Positions 35,208 to 45,176 are shown, numbered from the stretch's first letter. The stretch: DNA of 64,000 nucleotides from Kribbella sp. NBC_00382 (GCF_036067295.1 NZ_CP107954.1:930001-994000), one strand, 5' to 3'. Program-made: numbers and translations. The notes: a model not told the origin generated them from the sequence alone.

Positions 35208-36605
35208 TTAGTTCTTGAGTTTTAGGTTGAGGAGGGCGTTTTCGATTAGTTCGGGCATGGCGGGGTGGATCCAGTACTGGCCTCGGGCCATGGTGTGGGC
35301 GTCCAGGCCGAAGCTCATCGCCTGGATGACGGGCTGGATGACTGTGGATGCCTGGGGGCCGATGACGTGGGCGCCGAGGATTTGGCCGGTGTCGGGGTCG
35401 GCGAGGATTTTGGCGAAGCCGGTGGTGTCTTCCATGGCCCAGCCGTACGCGATATCGGCGTACGCCTCGCGGCCGACCACATAGGCGACGCCCTGCTCGA
35501 GCGCCTCCTCCTCGGTCAGGCCGACCGACGCGACCTGGGGTGAGCCGAACACGGCGTGCGGTACGAACCGGTGGTCCGACCTGATCCGGTCGTCGGGGTG
35601 CAGGAGGTTGTGCTGCACGACTCGCGCCTCGTGGTTGGCGACGTGCTTCAGCTGGTACGGCGAACAGACGTCGCCCAGCGCATAGATCCCCTCGACAGCC
35701 GTCTGCTGGAACTCATCCACCACCACCCGGCCGTCGGACTCGACCTCGACCCCGGCGACCCCGACGTCGAGCAGGTCCGAGTTCGGCGTACGGCCGACCG
35801 CGACCAGCACCTCGTCGACCGCGATCTCATCGGCACCAGTCGGGCTGAGGGTCTTGAGGATGATCGCGTCGTTGCGCCGCCAGACGTGAACCGTCTCGTG
35901 CAGCAACTTCACCGTGTACTTCTCCGCAGCGATCTCCGTGTACCGTCGGGCGATCTCGCTGTCCTCGTGCCGCAGCATCCGGTCGGAGCGCGCGATCAGC
36001 GTCACCTCGACCCCGAGCGACGAGAACACATGCGCGAACTCAGCGGCAACGAACCCACTCCCGATGATGCCCAGCCGCCGCGGCAACTCCGGCAGCCGCA
36101 TGATCGTGTCGGAGGTGTGGAACCCGGTCTCCTCCAGCCCCGGGATGAACGGCACGATCGGCCGGCTCCCCGCGGCGAGTACGAACTTGTCAGCGGTCAG
36201 TACGACCGTCTCACCACCCTCGTTCGCCGTCACGGTCAGCTCGCGCTCGGCAGTGAACCGCCCGGTGCCGTGGTACAGCGTCACGTTGACGTTGTTCGGG
36301 TGGTGTTCCCGGTACTCCGCTCCGCCCGCGGAGATCGGGTCGATCCGGCCGAAGATCCGGTCCCGGATGTCGGGCCAGCGCACCCCGGTCAGCTGCTCGT
36401 CCACGCCCAGCCGCGAGCTGTGCGACGGTACCGCCGCCAGATCCGCCGTGTGGACGAACATCTTGGTCGGGATGCAGCCGACGTTCAGGCAGGTCCCGCC
36501 GAAGATGCCGCGCTCGACGATCGCCACCTTCTGGTCCGCGAACTGCTTGGTCACGATCGTGTTCCCGGAGCCGGTGCCAACAACCACCAAGTCGTAATGA
36601 GTCAC
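35208..36605 (-). CDS. mtr: Mycothione reductase
   Basis: The 465-residue flavoprotein disulfide reductase has the FAD motif VVVGTGSGNT, the redox-active pair in GGTCLNVGCIPTK (Cys39, Cys44), an NADPH motif GIIGSGFVAAEFAHVF, the second FAD motif VEGIYALGDVCS, and the C-terminal catalytic His/Glu in WIHPAMPELIENAL. The ASGP-less N-terminus THYDLVVVGTGSGN is typical of Mtr rather than lipoamide dehydrogenase. It reduces mycothiol disulfide with NADPH, so the organism should make mycothiol. Likely monocistronic. Confidence 0.93.
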   Translation of the reverse strand: MTHYDLVVVGTGSGNTIVTKQFADQKVAIVERGIFGGTCLNVGCIPTKMFVHTADLAAVPSHSSRLGVDEQLTGVRWPDIRDRIFGRIDPISAGGAEYREHHPNNVNVTLYHGTGRFTAERELTVTANEGGETVVLTADKFVLAAGSRPIVPFIPGLEETGFHTSDTIMRLPELPRRLGIIGSGFVAAEFAHVFSSLGVEVTLIARSDRMLRHEDSEIARRYTEIAAEKYTVKLLHETVHVWRRNDAIILKTLSPTGADEIAVDEVLVAVGRTPNSDLLDVGVAGVEVESDGRVVVDEFQQTAVEGIYALGDVCSPYQLKHVANHEARVVQHNLLHPDDRIRSDHRFVPHAVFGSPQVASVGLTEEEALEQGVAYVVGREAYADIAYGWAMEDTTGFAKILADPDTGQILGAHVIGPQASTVIQPVIQAMSFGLDAHTMARGQYWIHPAMPELIENALLNLKLKN

Positions 36606-36691
36606 ACCCCATTGTGCGCGTGTCCCTCAACCTGAACCCACCGGCGGTCAGGATGTGGCGAACTCCTGAGCCGATGGCGGGCCGAGCCGGG

Positions 36692-38023
36692 TCAGGCGAC
36701 CTGGGGTTTGACTGCTGGCTCGGGCGAGGACGGGGTTTCCGTCAGGGTGGATTTCTCGCCGAGGAGGTCTGTGGTCGGGCTGAGGATGTCCAGGCGGGGG
36801 CGGGGTAGGAGGTGGGGGCGGATTGCGAGGCCTCGGCGGCGGGAGAAGTACAGGACTGAGGCGGTGGTGCCGAGGACTGTGATGGCGCCACCGACGATGA
36901 GGGACCAGCGGGCGCCGAACTCCTGGCCGACCCAGCCGATGAACGGGGAGCCGATCGGGGTGCCGCCCATCAGGACGGTCATGTAGAGGGCCATGACGCG
37001 GCCGCGCATGGTGGGCTCGATGCCTAGCTGCATGGTGGCGTTGGCGGCGGTGAGCATCGTCAGGGCGGTGAAGCCGACCAGCGGCAGCACCACGGCGAAG
37101 GACAGGTACGTCGGCATCAGTCCGCTGACCACAACCATCAGACCGAAGGCCAGCGCCGCACCGATCACCAACCGGCCGCGGGTGCGGACCCGGCGAGCCG
37201 CCAGCAGTGCGCCGGCCAGCGAGCCGATCGCCAGGATCGAGCCGAGGATGCCGTACTCCCCCGCGCCCTTGTGGAAGGCCTGGGTGGCCATCAGCGCGGA
37301 CGTCATCTGGAAGTTCAGCCCGAAGGTACCGGCGAAGAACACCGCGACGAGCACCATCATCAGGTCGGGCCGGCGCCACAGGTAGCGCATCCCGTCCCGG
37401 ATCATGCCCTTCTCGCGGGCCGCGACCTTCGGGGTGTGCAGCTCCTTCGAGCGCATCAGGTGCAGCGACAGGATCACCGCGGCGTAGCTGAAGCCGTTGA
37501 TGATGATCACCGGCCCGGTACCGATCCAGTGGATCAGCAAACCGGCCAGCCCGGGGCCGATCAGCCTGGCTGCGTTGAAGGAGGCCGAGTTGAGGCCGAC
37601 GGCGTTGGACAGTTCGTCCTTGCCGACCATCTCCACCACGAACGCCTGCCGGGTCGGCGCGTCGAACGCGGTCCCGATCCCGAACAGGAAGGCGAGCGCG
37701 TAGACGTGCCACGCCTCGACCACGCCGGTCACCGTCATGGCGCCGAGGACCAGCGCGACGGCGCCCATCGCGATCTGGGTGATGGTCAGTACGCGGCGCT
37801 TGGGGAACCGGTCGGCGATCAGACCGGCGTACGGGGAGATCAGCAGGGCCGGGAGGAACTGCAGGCCGGTGACGATGCCGAGGGCGGTACCGGAGTGGGT
37901 CAGCTCCAGGACCAGCCAGTCCTGGGCGACGCGCTGCATCCAGGTGCCGATGTTGGAGATGATCGCGCCGCTGGCGTAGAGCCGGAAGTTGCGGACCTTG
38001 AACGCGCGGAAGGTCGGGCTCAT
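36692..38023 (-). CDS. MFS exporter
   Basis: The 443-residue protein has 11-12 membrane helices and the MFS_3-type motifs LIADRFPKRRVL (loop 2-3) and GIGTAFDAPTRQAFVVEMVG (motif C region). This suggests drug or metabolite efflux. Its ATG overlaps the stop of the upstream MarR gene (ATGA), so both are made from one transcript and the regulator likely controls it. The C-terminal tail is polar and dispensable-looking. Confidence 0.9.
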   Translation of the reverse strand: MSPTFRAFKVRNFRLYASGAIISNIGTWMQRVAQDWLVLELTHSGTALGIVTGLQFLPALLISPYAGLIADRFPKRRVLTITQIAMGAVALVLGAMTVTGVVEAWHVYALAFLFGIGTAFDAPTRQAFVVEMVGKDELSNAVGLNSASFNAARLIGPGLAGLLIHWIGTGPVIIINGFSYAAVILSLHLMRSKELHTPKVAAREKGMIRDGMRYLWRRPDLMMVLVAVFFAGTFGLNFQMTSALMATQAFHKGAGEYGILGSILAIGSLAGALLAARRVRTRGRLVIGAALAFGLMVVVSGLMPTYLSFAVVLPLVGFTALTMLTAANATMQLGIEPTMRGRVMALYMTVLMGGTPIGSPFIGWVGQEFGARWSLIVGGAITVLGTTASVLYFSRRRGLAIRPHLLPRPRLDILSPTTDLLGEKSTLTETPSSPEPAVKPQVA

Positions 38024-38487
38024 GTGGCCGCCAGGCGTTCGAGAACAGGTGCTGCCTTGCGCAGGATGTCGCGCTCCTCAGGAGTAAGTTTCTTCAGTTT
38101 CGTCTGCAGCCACTCGTCGCGCCGGCGCCGGTTGGCGTGCAGCAGGTCGTGCGCGGCCTGGGTCAGCTCGACCACGATCTGGCGCTTGTCGGTGTCATGC
38201 GGCCGGCGGACCACCAGGCCCGCCTCCTCCATGTTCGACACGATCCGCGTCATCGACGGCGGCTTGACCTGCTCGTGCGCGGCCAGCTCGCCGATCGTCA
38301 TCGCGTCGTGTTTGCCGAGCGCACCGAGCACGCCGAGCTGGTTCGCGGTCAGGTCGTGCCCCTCGACGCGCTGCCGCCGGATCTGCCGGGACAACCGCAA
38401 CGTGGACGACCTCAGAGCGCTGGCCAGCCCAACATCACTCTTCACCTGCTGGGCGACGATTTCGGGCATATCGTTAGCATAACTCAT
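38020..38487 (-). CDS. MarR family regulator
   Basis: The 155-residue protein has the MarR winged helix: LTANQLGVLGALGKHDAMTI, GELAAHEQVKPPSMTRIVSN, MEEAGLVVRRPHDTDKRQ. The start is uncertain. The ATG at 38487 has AAAGG only two bases before it; the ATG at 38469 would put both arms of the neighbouring inverted repeat outside the gene. It is translationally coupled to the MFS exporter that follows and probably represses the pair. Confidence 0.9.
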   Translation of the reverse strand: MSYANDMPEIVAQQVKSDVGLASALRSSTLRLSRQIRRQRVEGHDLTANQLGVLGALGKHDAMTIGELAAHEQVKPPSMTRIVSNMEEAGLVVRRPHDTDKRQIVVELTQAAHDLLHANRRRRDEWLQTKLKKLTPEERDILRKAAPVLERLAAT

Positions 38488-38501
38488 TACCTTTGCTAAC
38501 G
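38472..38501. promoter_or_regulatory. MarR operator candidate
   Basis: CGTTAGCA (38472-38479) and TGCTAACG (38494-38501) are perfect 8-bp inverted arms with a 14-nt AT-rich spacer, located at the start of the MarR gene. The position fits autoregulation of the MarR-MFS operon. Confidence 0.7.
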
Positions 38502-38580
38502 AAAACGCCTGCTTGATTATGCCCGCCCGCTCAACAGACCCCAGTACTACCTATCGTCAAGCAACCGGGCGACCGCCGCA

Positions 38581-38814
38581 GTGGTCACACCGCGCGACGT
38601 AGGAGCGCCAACACCGGGCGGGCGGGAGCGCCCAGAGCGGGAGCGACGCAGGAGCGGACGCGGCGGGCGCGTGGGAAACACCCCACCAGACGCACCCACC
38701 CGAGCGGCTCACCACCACCGTGGTCGCACCGCGCGACGTAGGAGCGCCAACACCGGGCGGGCGGGAGCACCCAGAGCGGGAGCGACGCAGGAGTGGACGC
38801 GGCGGGCGCGTGGG
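38581..38814. repeat. Direct repeat, two near-identical 95-bp copies
   Basis: Positions 38581-38675 and 38720-38814 are nearly identical and differ at only a few bases (for example a C/T in GGAGCGGACG versus GGAGTGGACG). The period is 139 bp. Each copy contains CCGCGCGACGTAGGAGCGCC and GGAGCGACGCAGGAG. The stretch 38502-38818 has no supported gene; the reading frames seen through the copies look like by-products of the repeat. Confidence 0.85.
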
Positions 38815-38818
38815 GGTA

Positions 38819-40510
38819 CTACCCCCGCAGGGCGGAGGTGAAGATGCCTGGGAGGTGGCGGGGGTTGCCGTCGGCGGCGAAGGCGGTGAGTCTGCGGCCG
38901 GTGAGCTCGGCGGTACGGTTGGTGACGAACCACGGCGGGCGTGGCGACATCGCGAACTCGCCGTGCAGGTACGAGCGCGGGAACGGACGGAACGGTCCGG
39001 TCACCACCGTCTTCTGCGGGCTGCCGAGCAGCAGTGCGTTGTGGACGACACCGATGCCGCTCTGCACGTCATCGCGGGTATGACCGGGAAAGGCGCCCCA
39101 GGTCGCGCGCGGGGTGTTGTACCCGACGCCGGTCCACGCGTTGACCGCGATCGTGCCGTAGCGCAGGTCGGCGATCGCGTCCTCCAACGCCGGCCCGAGC
39201 GCTGCCGCAGTACGGGGGTGGATCAGGATGTTCGCGCCGAGCGTGCCGTGCAGGGTGTCGTTGGCGAAGGCAACGGCATTGCGCAGGAACTCGGCCGCGT
39301 CCGCGCCGGGCAGCGTCGTGGTGGCCAGCGCCGGCGTGAAGAACTCCTGCGTGAAGGCGTAGGCCGAGGAGTCAGAGGCATCCACATCGCAAACCAGCGT
39401 CCGGCCGCCGAGCTCTTCGGCGGATGAGTACTCAACCCCCACCGCAGCACGCCGGTCGTCCGCACCCGGGTAGTACACAGGCCGCGACTGCACCGTCCGC
39501 AAGGTCTCCCGCAGCGCAGAGATGAGGTCCGCGCTGAGGGACCAGTCAGCCGGAAGTACCAGGACCTGCGCCGCAATGCAGTTGAAGCCGCTGTTATGCA
39601 GCTTCTGCGTAGCGATGTGCTCAGCCTGGAACGAAATGTCGGCGGCACTCCAAGGCCCCGGTACGACGATGGTCGGCCCGACCCCGCCCAGCTCCGAGGT
39701 CACCGGCTTGGTCAGCCGCGGCCGGTCCTCCTTCTTCCGGTCGGCCGCATCCGCCCCGGTGCCATAGACGATCGCGTCGTGGGTGCGCTCACTGCCGGTC
39801 ATGTGGATCGTGTCGACCAGTTCGTGCGTACACAGGTAATCGCCGACATCCGCGCCGCCGTAGACGAACCGCAGATAGTCGTCGGCAACCAACGGCGCGA
39901 AGATCTTCTCCAGTACCGGCCCGAGGTAGTCGTTCACCGGGTTCATCTTGAGAACCACGACCTCGCCGTCCGCGTACAGCTTGTAGAGCACGTCAAGCGG
40001 CGCGATCGAGGCGATGTTCCCAGCACCGAGCACCAGCGCGACCTGCCCGGCCGGATCATGCTCCTGGTACTTCGTCGCGACGTCGGCGCGCAGGGTGCCC
40101 GGCGTGATGCCAGGCGTCATCCACACCTCGGCACCGAACCCGTTGAGCAGCAGCTTGTCCTGATAGTCGTACGGCGAGACGCGAACAACCGTCTGCCCGT
40201 CGGCCCGCTGTCGGACAGCCAGCCCGGCGAGCGGGTCAGTGCCCGCGTCAACCGCCTTCAGCGTCTGCATGACGGCGTTGATCCAGGAGAGCACCCCGTA
40301 CGGACCTGAGATCCACTCCTCGCCCGCGAGCGGCGTACCGGCCGTGCCCTTGGCCGCGACCGCGGCGTCCACCCACTCCTCCGCCGACTGCCCCAGCAGC
40401 ACCCGGACCCGTTCGAGGTAGTCGAGCCGTACGCCGATGGGCAGATGCGCCCACTTGTCCTTGGCCCCGGCCAGGTCGGATACAGCCTTGTTGAGCGACT
40501 GAGTGTCCAT
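38819..40510 (-). CDS. Aldehyde dehydrogenase family protein
   Basis: The 563-residue protein belongs to the ALDH superfamily but is longer than the usual 480-500 residues. It has KPVTSELGGVGPTIVVPG (general-base Glu), HNSGFNCIAAQVLVLP (catalytic Cys) and VALVLGAGNIASIAPLDVLY for NAD(P) binding. The C-terminal region beyond the catalytic domain (SYLHGEFAMSPRPPWFVTNR) and a proline-poor N-terminal helix are extra. The subfamily resembles uncharacterised actinobacterial ALDHs that act on unknown aldehydes. It is divergent from a membrane-protein gene. Confidence 0.85.
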   Translation of the reverse strand: MDTQSLNKAVSDLAGAKDKWAHLPIGVRLDYLERVRVLLGQSAEEWVDAAVAAKGTAGTPLAGEEWISGPYGVLSWINAVMQTLKAVDAGTDPLAGLAVRQRADGQTVVRVSPYDYQDKLLLNGFGAEVWMTPGITPGTLRADVATKYQEHDPAGQVALVLGAGNIASIAPLDVLYKLYADGEVVVLKMNPVNDYLGPVLEKIFAPLVADDYLRFVYGGADVGDYLCTHELVDTIHMTGSERTHDAIVYGTGADAADRKKEDRPRLTKPVTSELGGVGPTIVVPGPWSAADISFQAEHIATQKLHNSGFNCIAAQVLVLPADWSLSADLISALRETLRTVQSRPVYYPGADDRRAAVGVEYSSAEELGGRTLVCDVDASDSSAYAFTQEFFTPALATTTLPGADAAEFLRNAVAFANDTLHGTLGANILIHPRTAAALGPALEDAIADLRYGTIAVNAWTGVGYNTPRATWGAFPGHTRDDVQSGIGVVHNALLLGSPQKTVVTGPFRPFPRSYLHGEFAMSPRPPWFVTNRTAELTGRRLTAFAADGNPRHLPGIFTSALRG

Positions 40511-40550
40511 AGGCCGAGCCTAGTCGCCGGACGCTAGTAAGGTTCCGCGC

Positions 40551-41648
40551 ATGGGGACACCGCCGGAGCTGGCCCGGTACGAGCAGCGCTTCCGGCGTGC
40601 GGGGCTGCCATTGTTCGTCGAGGACTTCTCACCGGCGCACGACATCTTCAACCGGGCGACCCCGGTGCTGGTGCTGGTCTTCCTGGTGGAGATGCTCGGC
40701 GCCACCTCGCTGGACTGGACCTGGTGGCAGAACCTGCTCGCCGCACTCGGCGGGCTGGTCGTGCTGATCGCCGGCTTCGGGTTGCTGAACGGCTTCCGCG
40801 GCCGCCGGTTCTGGTCCTTCCCCACCCGCTTCGGGACCCCGGAGCTCGCGGTCTTCGTGTTGCTGCCGGCGCTGTTGCCGCTGGCCACCGAGGTCCAGCT
40901 CAAGCAGTTCTTCGGCGTTGCCCTAGGCAACTTGTTGCTCGTCGGCATGGTCTATCTGGTGGTCGGCTACGGACTGATCGGTACGACGTTGTGGGGCCTG
41001 CACCGGCTCGGCTCGGAGCTGGGCAACTCGGTGGCCAGCCTGGTCCGCGCCCTGCCGCTGCTGCTGGTGTTCTCACTGGTGCTGTTCATGACCGCCGACA
41101 TGTGGCAGGTGTTCGCCGGTATGCCCGCCGCGTTCATCGCCTTCCTGGCCGCGGCGTTCGCCGTGCTCAGCAACCTGTTCCTGGTCCTGCGACTGCCGCG
41201 CGAACTCGACCAGATCGAACGCGACACCGGATCAGGTCCACCTCTGAGCGGGATCCAGCGGCTGAACCTCAGCATCAGCCTGGTGATCCGGCAGTGGATG
41301 CAGGTGCTCGTGGTCAGCGCCGGGGTCGGCCTGTTCTTCGTCGGCTTCGGCCTGCTCGCGATCAGCCGCCACGTCTACGAGCTGTGGGGCATCGACCCGG
41401 GTAGCTGGTCGCACCAGTTCGTCCTGCTCGATCATCCGCTCCTGCTCAGCGCGACCCTGGTGAAGGTCGCGGTCGGGATCGCGACCTTCACCGGCCTGTA
41501 CTACTCGATCTCGCTGATGACGGACGCGACGTACCGCACCGATTTCCTCGACAACGTCACCGCCGAGCTGAGCGAACTGTTCACCGCCCGCGCGGAGTAC
41601 CTGGAGCTGCGGGCTCGCCTGCTCCCAGAGCGGTCTTCAGGAAGTTGA
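40551..41648 (+). CDS. Multi-spanning membrane protein of unknown function
   Basis: The 365-residue protein has six to eight hydrophobic helices, starting with a soluble head (about 35 residues with the motif YEQRFRRAGLPLFVEDF). It continues with an Arg-rich loop FRGRRFWSFPTRFGTPELAV, and ends in an amphipathic C-terminus. No transport signature is seen. Homologues are annotated only as hypothetical as far as I recall. Its last 68 bp overlap the convergent peptidase gene. Confidence 0.72.
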   Translation: MGTPPELARYEQRFRRAGLPLFVEDFSPAHDIFNRATPVLVLVFLVEMLGATSLDWTWWQNLLAALGGLVVLIAGFGLLNGFRGRRFWSFPTRFGTPELAVFVLLPALLPLATEVQLKQFFGVALGNLLLVGMVYLVVGYGLIGTTLWGLHRLGSELGNSVASLVRALPLLLVFSLVLFMTADMWQVFAGMPAAFIAFLAAAFAVLSNLFLVLRLPRELDQIERDTGSGPPLSGIQRLNLSISLVIRQWMQVLVVSAGVGLFFVGFGLLAISRHVYELWGIDPGSWSHQFVLLDHPLLLSATLVKVAVGIATFTGLYYSISLMTDATYRTDFLDNVTAELSELFTARAEYLELRARLLPERSSGS

Positions 41649-43617
41649 GCTCGTGCTGGAGCAGCCCGATGACCGTGGCCTCGTCAGTGGGCGAGTGAGC
41701 GGCTCCTGAGAGCGGCAGGAGCTGGTGGGGGCGGCCTGCCTTCAGTAGCGCTGCTGAGAGGCGCAGGGTGTGGGCGGCGAAGACGTTGTCGTCGGCAAGG
41801 CCGTGTACGAGGAGCAGTGGGCGCTCGAGCTTCGCGGCTTCGTTGACGGTGGATGAGCGGTCGTAGTCGTCGGGGTACTCGTCAGGGTGTCCCAGGAAGC
41901 GCTCGCGCCAGTGGGTGTCGTACATGCGCTGGTCACTCGGTCCTGCTCCGGAGATACCTGCGTGAAAGACGTCTGGGCGGCGTAGTACCGAGGCTGTCGC
42001 GAGCATGCCGCCGAAGCTCCAGCCGGTGATGCCGACGCGGGTGAGGTCGAGGTCGGGGCAGTACTCCGCTGCGGCGTGCAGTGCGGTGATCTGGTCTTCG
42101 ATGGGGGCCGACAGGAGGTCGTGATGGACCGTCTTCTCCCAGGCGGGTCCGCGGCCCGGCGTACCGCGTCCGTCGGCGATGACGACGGCGAAGCCTTGCT
42201 CTGCGTACCACTGGGCCTTGTAGAACCAGGGGGCGGCGACCTTCATCACCAGGGACATCGCGGGGCCGGCGTACGGGGCCATGACTACGGGGAGCTTCGT
42301 GGCGCCTGGCTTGTGCCAGGACGGGAGCAGTAGGGCGGTACGGATCTGCAGGTCTCCCGCTTGGAGCCAGGTGATGCGTGGGGTCGCATCAGGGGTGGCG
42401 CGGTGGGAGGTGATGGGGTGGTCCTGGCCATCCCGGCGTACTACGTAAGTGCGGCCCGCCTCGGTGTTGGAGCCGAGCAGGAGGGTGTTGCCGGCTCGGT
42501 AGCCCTCGTGGGAGCCGGGGCCGTCACTTAGCTGGTGGAGGCCGGTGTCGTCGTACAGCCAGAGGTGGCACTCGGTCGGCTCGTCACTGGCCAGGAAGAG
42601 GACCCCGTCTGCGGCCTTGAGGACAGCGCGGAGTTGCAGGCCGTCGGGGGTGACTCGGGTGCCGTCGACCGTCAGGTGGCGGGTGTCGCCGGCGTCGTCG
42701 GTGTGGACGAGTTTGCCGGAGGCTGTGCGGGCGGGGACGCCGTCGATGAGCTGCACCCAGGCTGGGTCGCGTTGCTCGTGCAGTAGGTGGGTTTCGCCGG
42801 TATCTGGGTCGGCCGCGAGTATTTGGAGGGTCTGCTGGTCGCGGGACTGGACGCTGAGCAGTGGGCCGTGGGAGTCCCAGTCGGCGGTGGCGAGGTACTC
42901 GTACGCCGTACTGTCCCAGCGCAGCTGCGTTGAGCCGCCGGCCAGGTCGAAGGCGTGGAGTTCGACCAGCGCGTTGGGGGTGCCCGCTGCGGGGTACGGG
43001 ATCTCGCGGGGCGGCGTGCCCGGGTTGACCGGGTCGGCGATCCACCAGCGTTGGACCGGGGTGAGGTCGACCCGCGCCGCCAGCAGCCGGGTGCCATCCG
43101 GCGACCACCAGTGTCCGCGCGACCGGTACATCTCCTCGGCGGCGATGTACTCCGCCACTCCCCAACTCACCTCAGGATCGTCGTCAGAGGCAACCAACCG
43201 ATCGTTGCCGTCAGCCACCTCGATCACCCGCAGCGACCGATCGCTGACGTAGGCGAGCCGGCCGCCAGTGGGATCGAGGCGGGGGTCGGTAACAGGACCG
43301 GCAGTCGGCTGGAGCGAAGGAGAGCTGCCTTCGGCAGCGGTCGGCGTGCCCTCGAGGCTCAGCACCCAGAGCTCGCCCTTGGTCGTGTAGGCGACGGTGC
43401 TCATTGCGGTGTCTGTGGTGTAGGCGGTCACCTCGGTGGCGAGGAGGTGTTCCTCGTCATCCAAGAGGAGCCAGAGGCCAACGGCTGGGTCTTCGGGGCC
43501 TTGGGTGCGTAGGAAGAGGATGCGGTGGCCGTCCGGAGACAGGGTGAAGTCTCGGGGGAGGCCGAGGGTGAAGCGGCGGGTGCGGGCCGACTGGGTGGGG
43601 AACGCGTTTGTGTCCAT
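41581..43617 (-). CDS. S9 family peptidase (dipeptidyl-peptidase IV-like)
   Basis: The 678-residue protein has an N-terminal beta-propeller (about 1-420) and a C-terminal alpha/beta-hydrolase domain. The nucleophile is in GITGWSFGGML (Ser534), the Asp in VHGLADDNVFAAHT (about 610) and the His in SGAAHSPTDE (His641). The EE-type motif AEYIAAEEMYRSRG, which binds the substrate N-terminus in DPP-IV, is present at about 153-166, so cleavage of X-Pro dipeptides is plausible. No signal peptide is visible. The ATG at 43617 is preferred over a GTG 42 bases upstream. Confidence 0.88.
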   Translation of the reverse strand: MDTNAFPTQSARTRRFTLGLPRDFTLSPDGHRILFLRTQGPEDPAVGLWLLLDDEEHLLATEVTAYTTDTAMSTVAYTTKGELWVLSLEGTPTAAEGSSPSLQPTAGPVTDPRLDPTGGRLAYVSDRSLRVIEVADGNDRLVASDDDPEVSWGVAEYIAAEEMYRSRGHWWSPDGTRLLAARVDLTPVQRWWIADPVNPGTPPREIPYPAAGTPNALVELHAFDLAGGSTQLRWDSTAYEYLATADWDSHGPLLSVQSRDQQTLQILAADPDTGETHLLHEQRDPAWVQLIDGVPARTASGKLVHTDDAGDTRHLTVDGTRVTPDGLQLRAVLKAADGVLFLASDEPTECHLWLYDDTGLHQLSDGPGSHEGYRAGNTLLLGSNTEAGRTYVVRRDGQDHPITSHRATPDATPRITWLQAGDLQIRTALLLPSWHKPGATKLPVVMAPYAGPAMSLVMKVAAPWFYKAQWYAEQGFAVVIADGRGTPGRGPAWEKTVHHDLLSAPIEDQITALHAAAEYCPDLDLTRVGITGWSFGGMLATASVLRRPDVFHAGISGAGPSDQRMYDTHWRERFLGHPDEYPDDYDRSSTVNEAAKLERPLLLVHGLADDNVFAAHTLRLSAALLKAGRPHQLLPLSGAAHSPTDEATVIGLLQHELNFLKTALGAGEPAAPGTPRGR

Positions 43618-43669
43618 AAACAGGAGTCTGGGCAGCCCTGAAGAGGGATACCCAGACACCGTCAGTTTA

Positions 43670-45112
43670 TCAGGTGAGCCAGTCGCCCAGCGGGCCGATC
43701 GCGAAGTACACCACGAACAGGGCCGACACGATCCACATCAGCGGGTGGATCTGGCGGGCCTTGCCGCGGACCACCTTGAGCAGCACGTAGGAGACGAAAC
43801 CGGCGCCGATGCCGGCCGTGATCGAGTACGTGAACGGCATCAGGATGATCGTCAGGAAGGCCGGGATGGCCACCTCGAGATCGTCGAAGTCGATCCCCTT
43901 GACCTGCGTCATCATCAGGAAGCCGACCAGTACCAGCGCGGGCGTCGCCGCCTCGTACGGCACCAGCGTGACGAGTGGCGCGACCACCATCGAGATCAGG
44001 AAGCAGATCCCGGTCACCACGCTCGCGAGCCCGGTCCTGGCGCCTTCACCGACACCGGACGCCGATTCGATGTACGACGTGTTGCTGGACACCGACGCGG
44101 CTCCACCGGCGGCCGCCGCGACGCTGTCGACGATCAGGATCCGCTGCGCGTTCGGCGGGTTGCCGTCCTTGTCCAGCAGCCCGGCCTCGGCGCCGATCGC
44201 CGTCATCGTGCCCATCGTGTCGAAGAAGTCGGCCAGCATCAGGGTGAAGATCAGCAGCAGCGCGGAGATCACGCCGATCTTGTCGAACGAGCCGAACAGG
44301 TTGAACTCGCCGACCGTGTCCAGGTTGGGTTTGCTGAACCAGTCGTCCGGCAGCTTCGGCACGCTCAGGCCCCAGCCGCCGGGGTTGTCGGCGGTCCGGC
44401 CGCCGACGTCGAAGATCGCCTCGACCACGATCGCCAGCACCGTCGCGGCCAGGATGCCGATCAGGATCGCACCCTTCACCTTGCGGGCGTACAGGGTGAT
44501 CACCAGGATCAGGCCGACCACGAAGACGAGTACCGGCCAGCCGCGAAGGTTGCCACCGACACCTAGTTCGACGGGCGGGCCGCCGGGCGCCGAAGGACGG
44601 CGTACGAAGCCGGCGTCGATCACGCCGATGAAGGCGATGAACAGGCCGATGCCGACGCTGATCGCGATCTTCAGCTGGACCGGTACCGCCTCGAAGACCG
44701 CTTTTCGGAAGCCGGTGAGGACCAGGATCAAGATGATGATGCCCTCGATCACCACCAGGCCCATCGCGTCCGCCCAGGTCATCTTGGACGCGACGCTGAA
44801 CGCGATGAAGGCGTTCAGGCCGAGGCCGGCGGCCAGCGCGAGCGGGAAGTTCGCGACCAGCCCCATCGCGATCGTCACCAGCCCGGCCACCAGCGCGGTG
44901 GCCACGGCGACCTTGGCGATCGCTGCGACCGGGTCGGTACCACCTCCGATGTACTGGCCGGTGCCGTCCTTGACGGTGCCGATGATGAGCGGGTTCAGCA
45001 CGACGATGTAGGCCATCGTGAAGAAGGTGACGAGCCCGCCGCGAACCTCACGGCCGAGCGTCGACCCGCGGTCGCTGATCTTGAAGAAGGAATCCAGGAA
45101 GCCTGAGCTCAT
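43670..45112 (-). CDS. NCS2 family purine permease (AzgA-like)
   Basis: The 480-residue protein has about 12-14 membrane spans and NCS2/AzgA hallmarks: FFTMAYIVVLNPLIIG near the N-terminus, GLGLNAFIAFSV, the acidic pair in FFDTMGTMTAIG and the conserved SNTSYIESASGVGEGARTGL. It is probably a proton symporter for hypoxanthine, guanine or adenine. It is divergent from DUF2530. No purine catabolism genes are adjacent. Confidence 0.92.
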   Translation of the reverse strand: MSSGFLDSFFKISDRGSTLGREVRGGLVTFFTMAYIVVLNPLIIGTVKDGTGQYIGGGTDPVAAIAKVAVATALVAGLVTIAMGLVANFPLALAAGLGLNAFIAFSVASKMTWADAMGLVVIEGIIILILVLTGFRKAVFEAVPVQLKIAISVGIGLFIAFIGVIDAGFVRRPSAPGGPPVELGVGGNLRGWPVLVFVVGLILVITLYARKVKGAILIGILAATVLAIVVEAIFDVGGRTADNPGGWGLSVPKLPDDWFSKPNLDTVGEFNLFGSFDKIGVISALLLIFTLMLADFFDTMGTMTAIGAEAGLLDKDGNPPNAQRILIVDSVAAAAGGAASVSSNTSYIESASGVGEGARTGLASVVTGICFLISMVVAPLVTLVPYEAATPALVLVGFLMMTQVKGIDFDDLEVAIPAFLTIILMPFTYSITAGIGAGFVSYVLLKVVRGKARQIHPLMWIVSALFVVYFAIGPLGDWLT

Positions 45113-45176
45113 GGCGGAATGGTGCCAGGTGCAGGACGCCGAAGGCGAGGTATTCGCAAAAGGCTAAGGTGGTGGC

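Noticed and set aside
38585-38933. Reading frames with repeated CVAPALGAPARPVLALLRRAV
   Set aside because: The similarity arises from the 139-bp DNA duplication, not from a protein repeat; no start signals.
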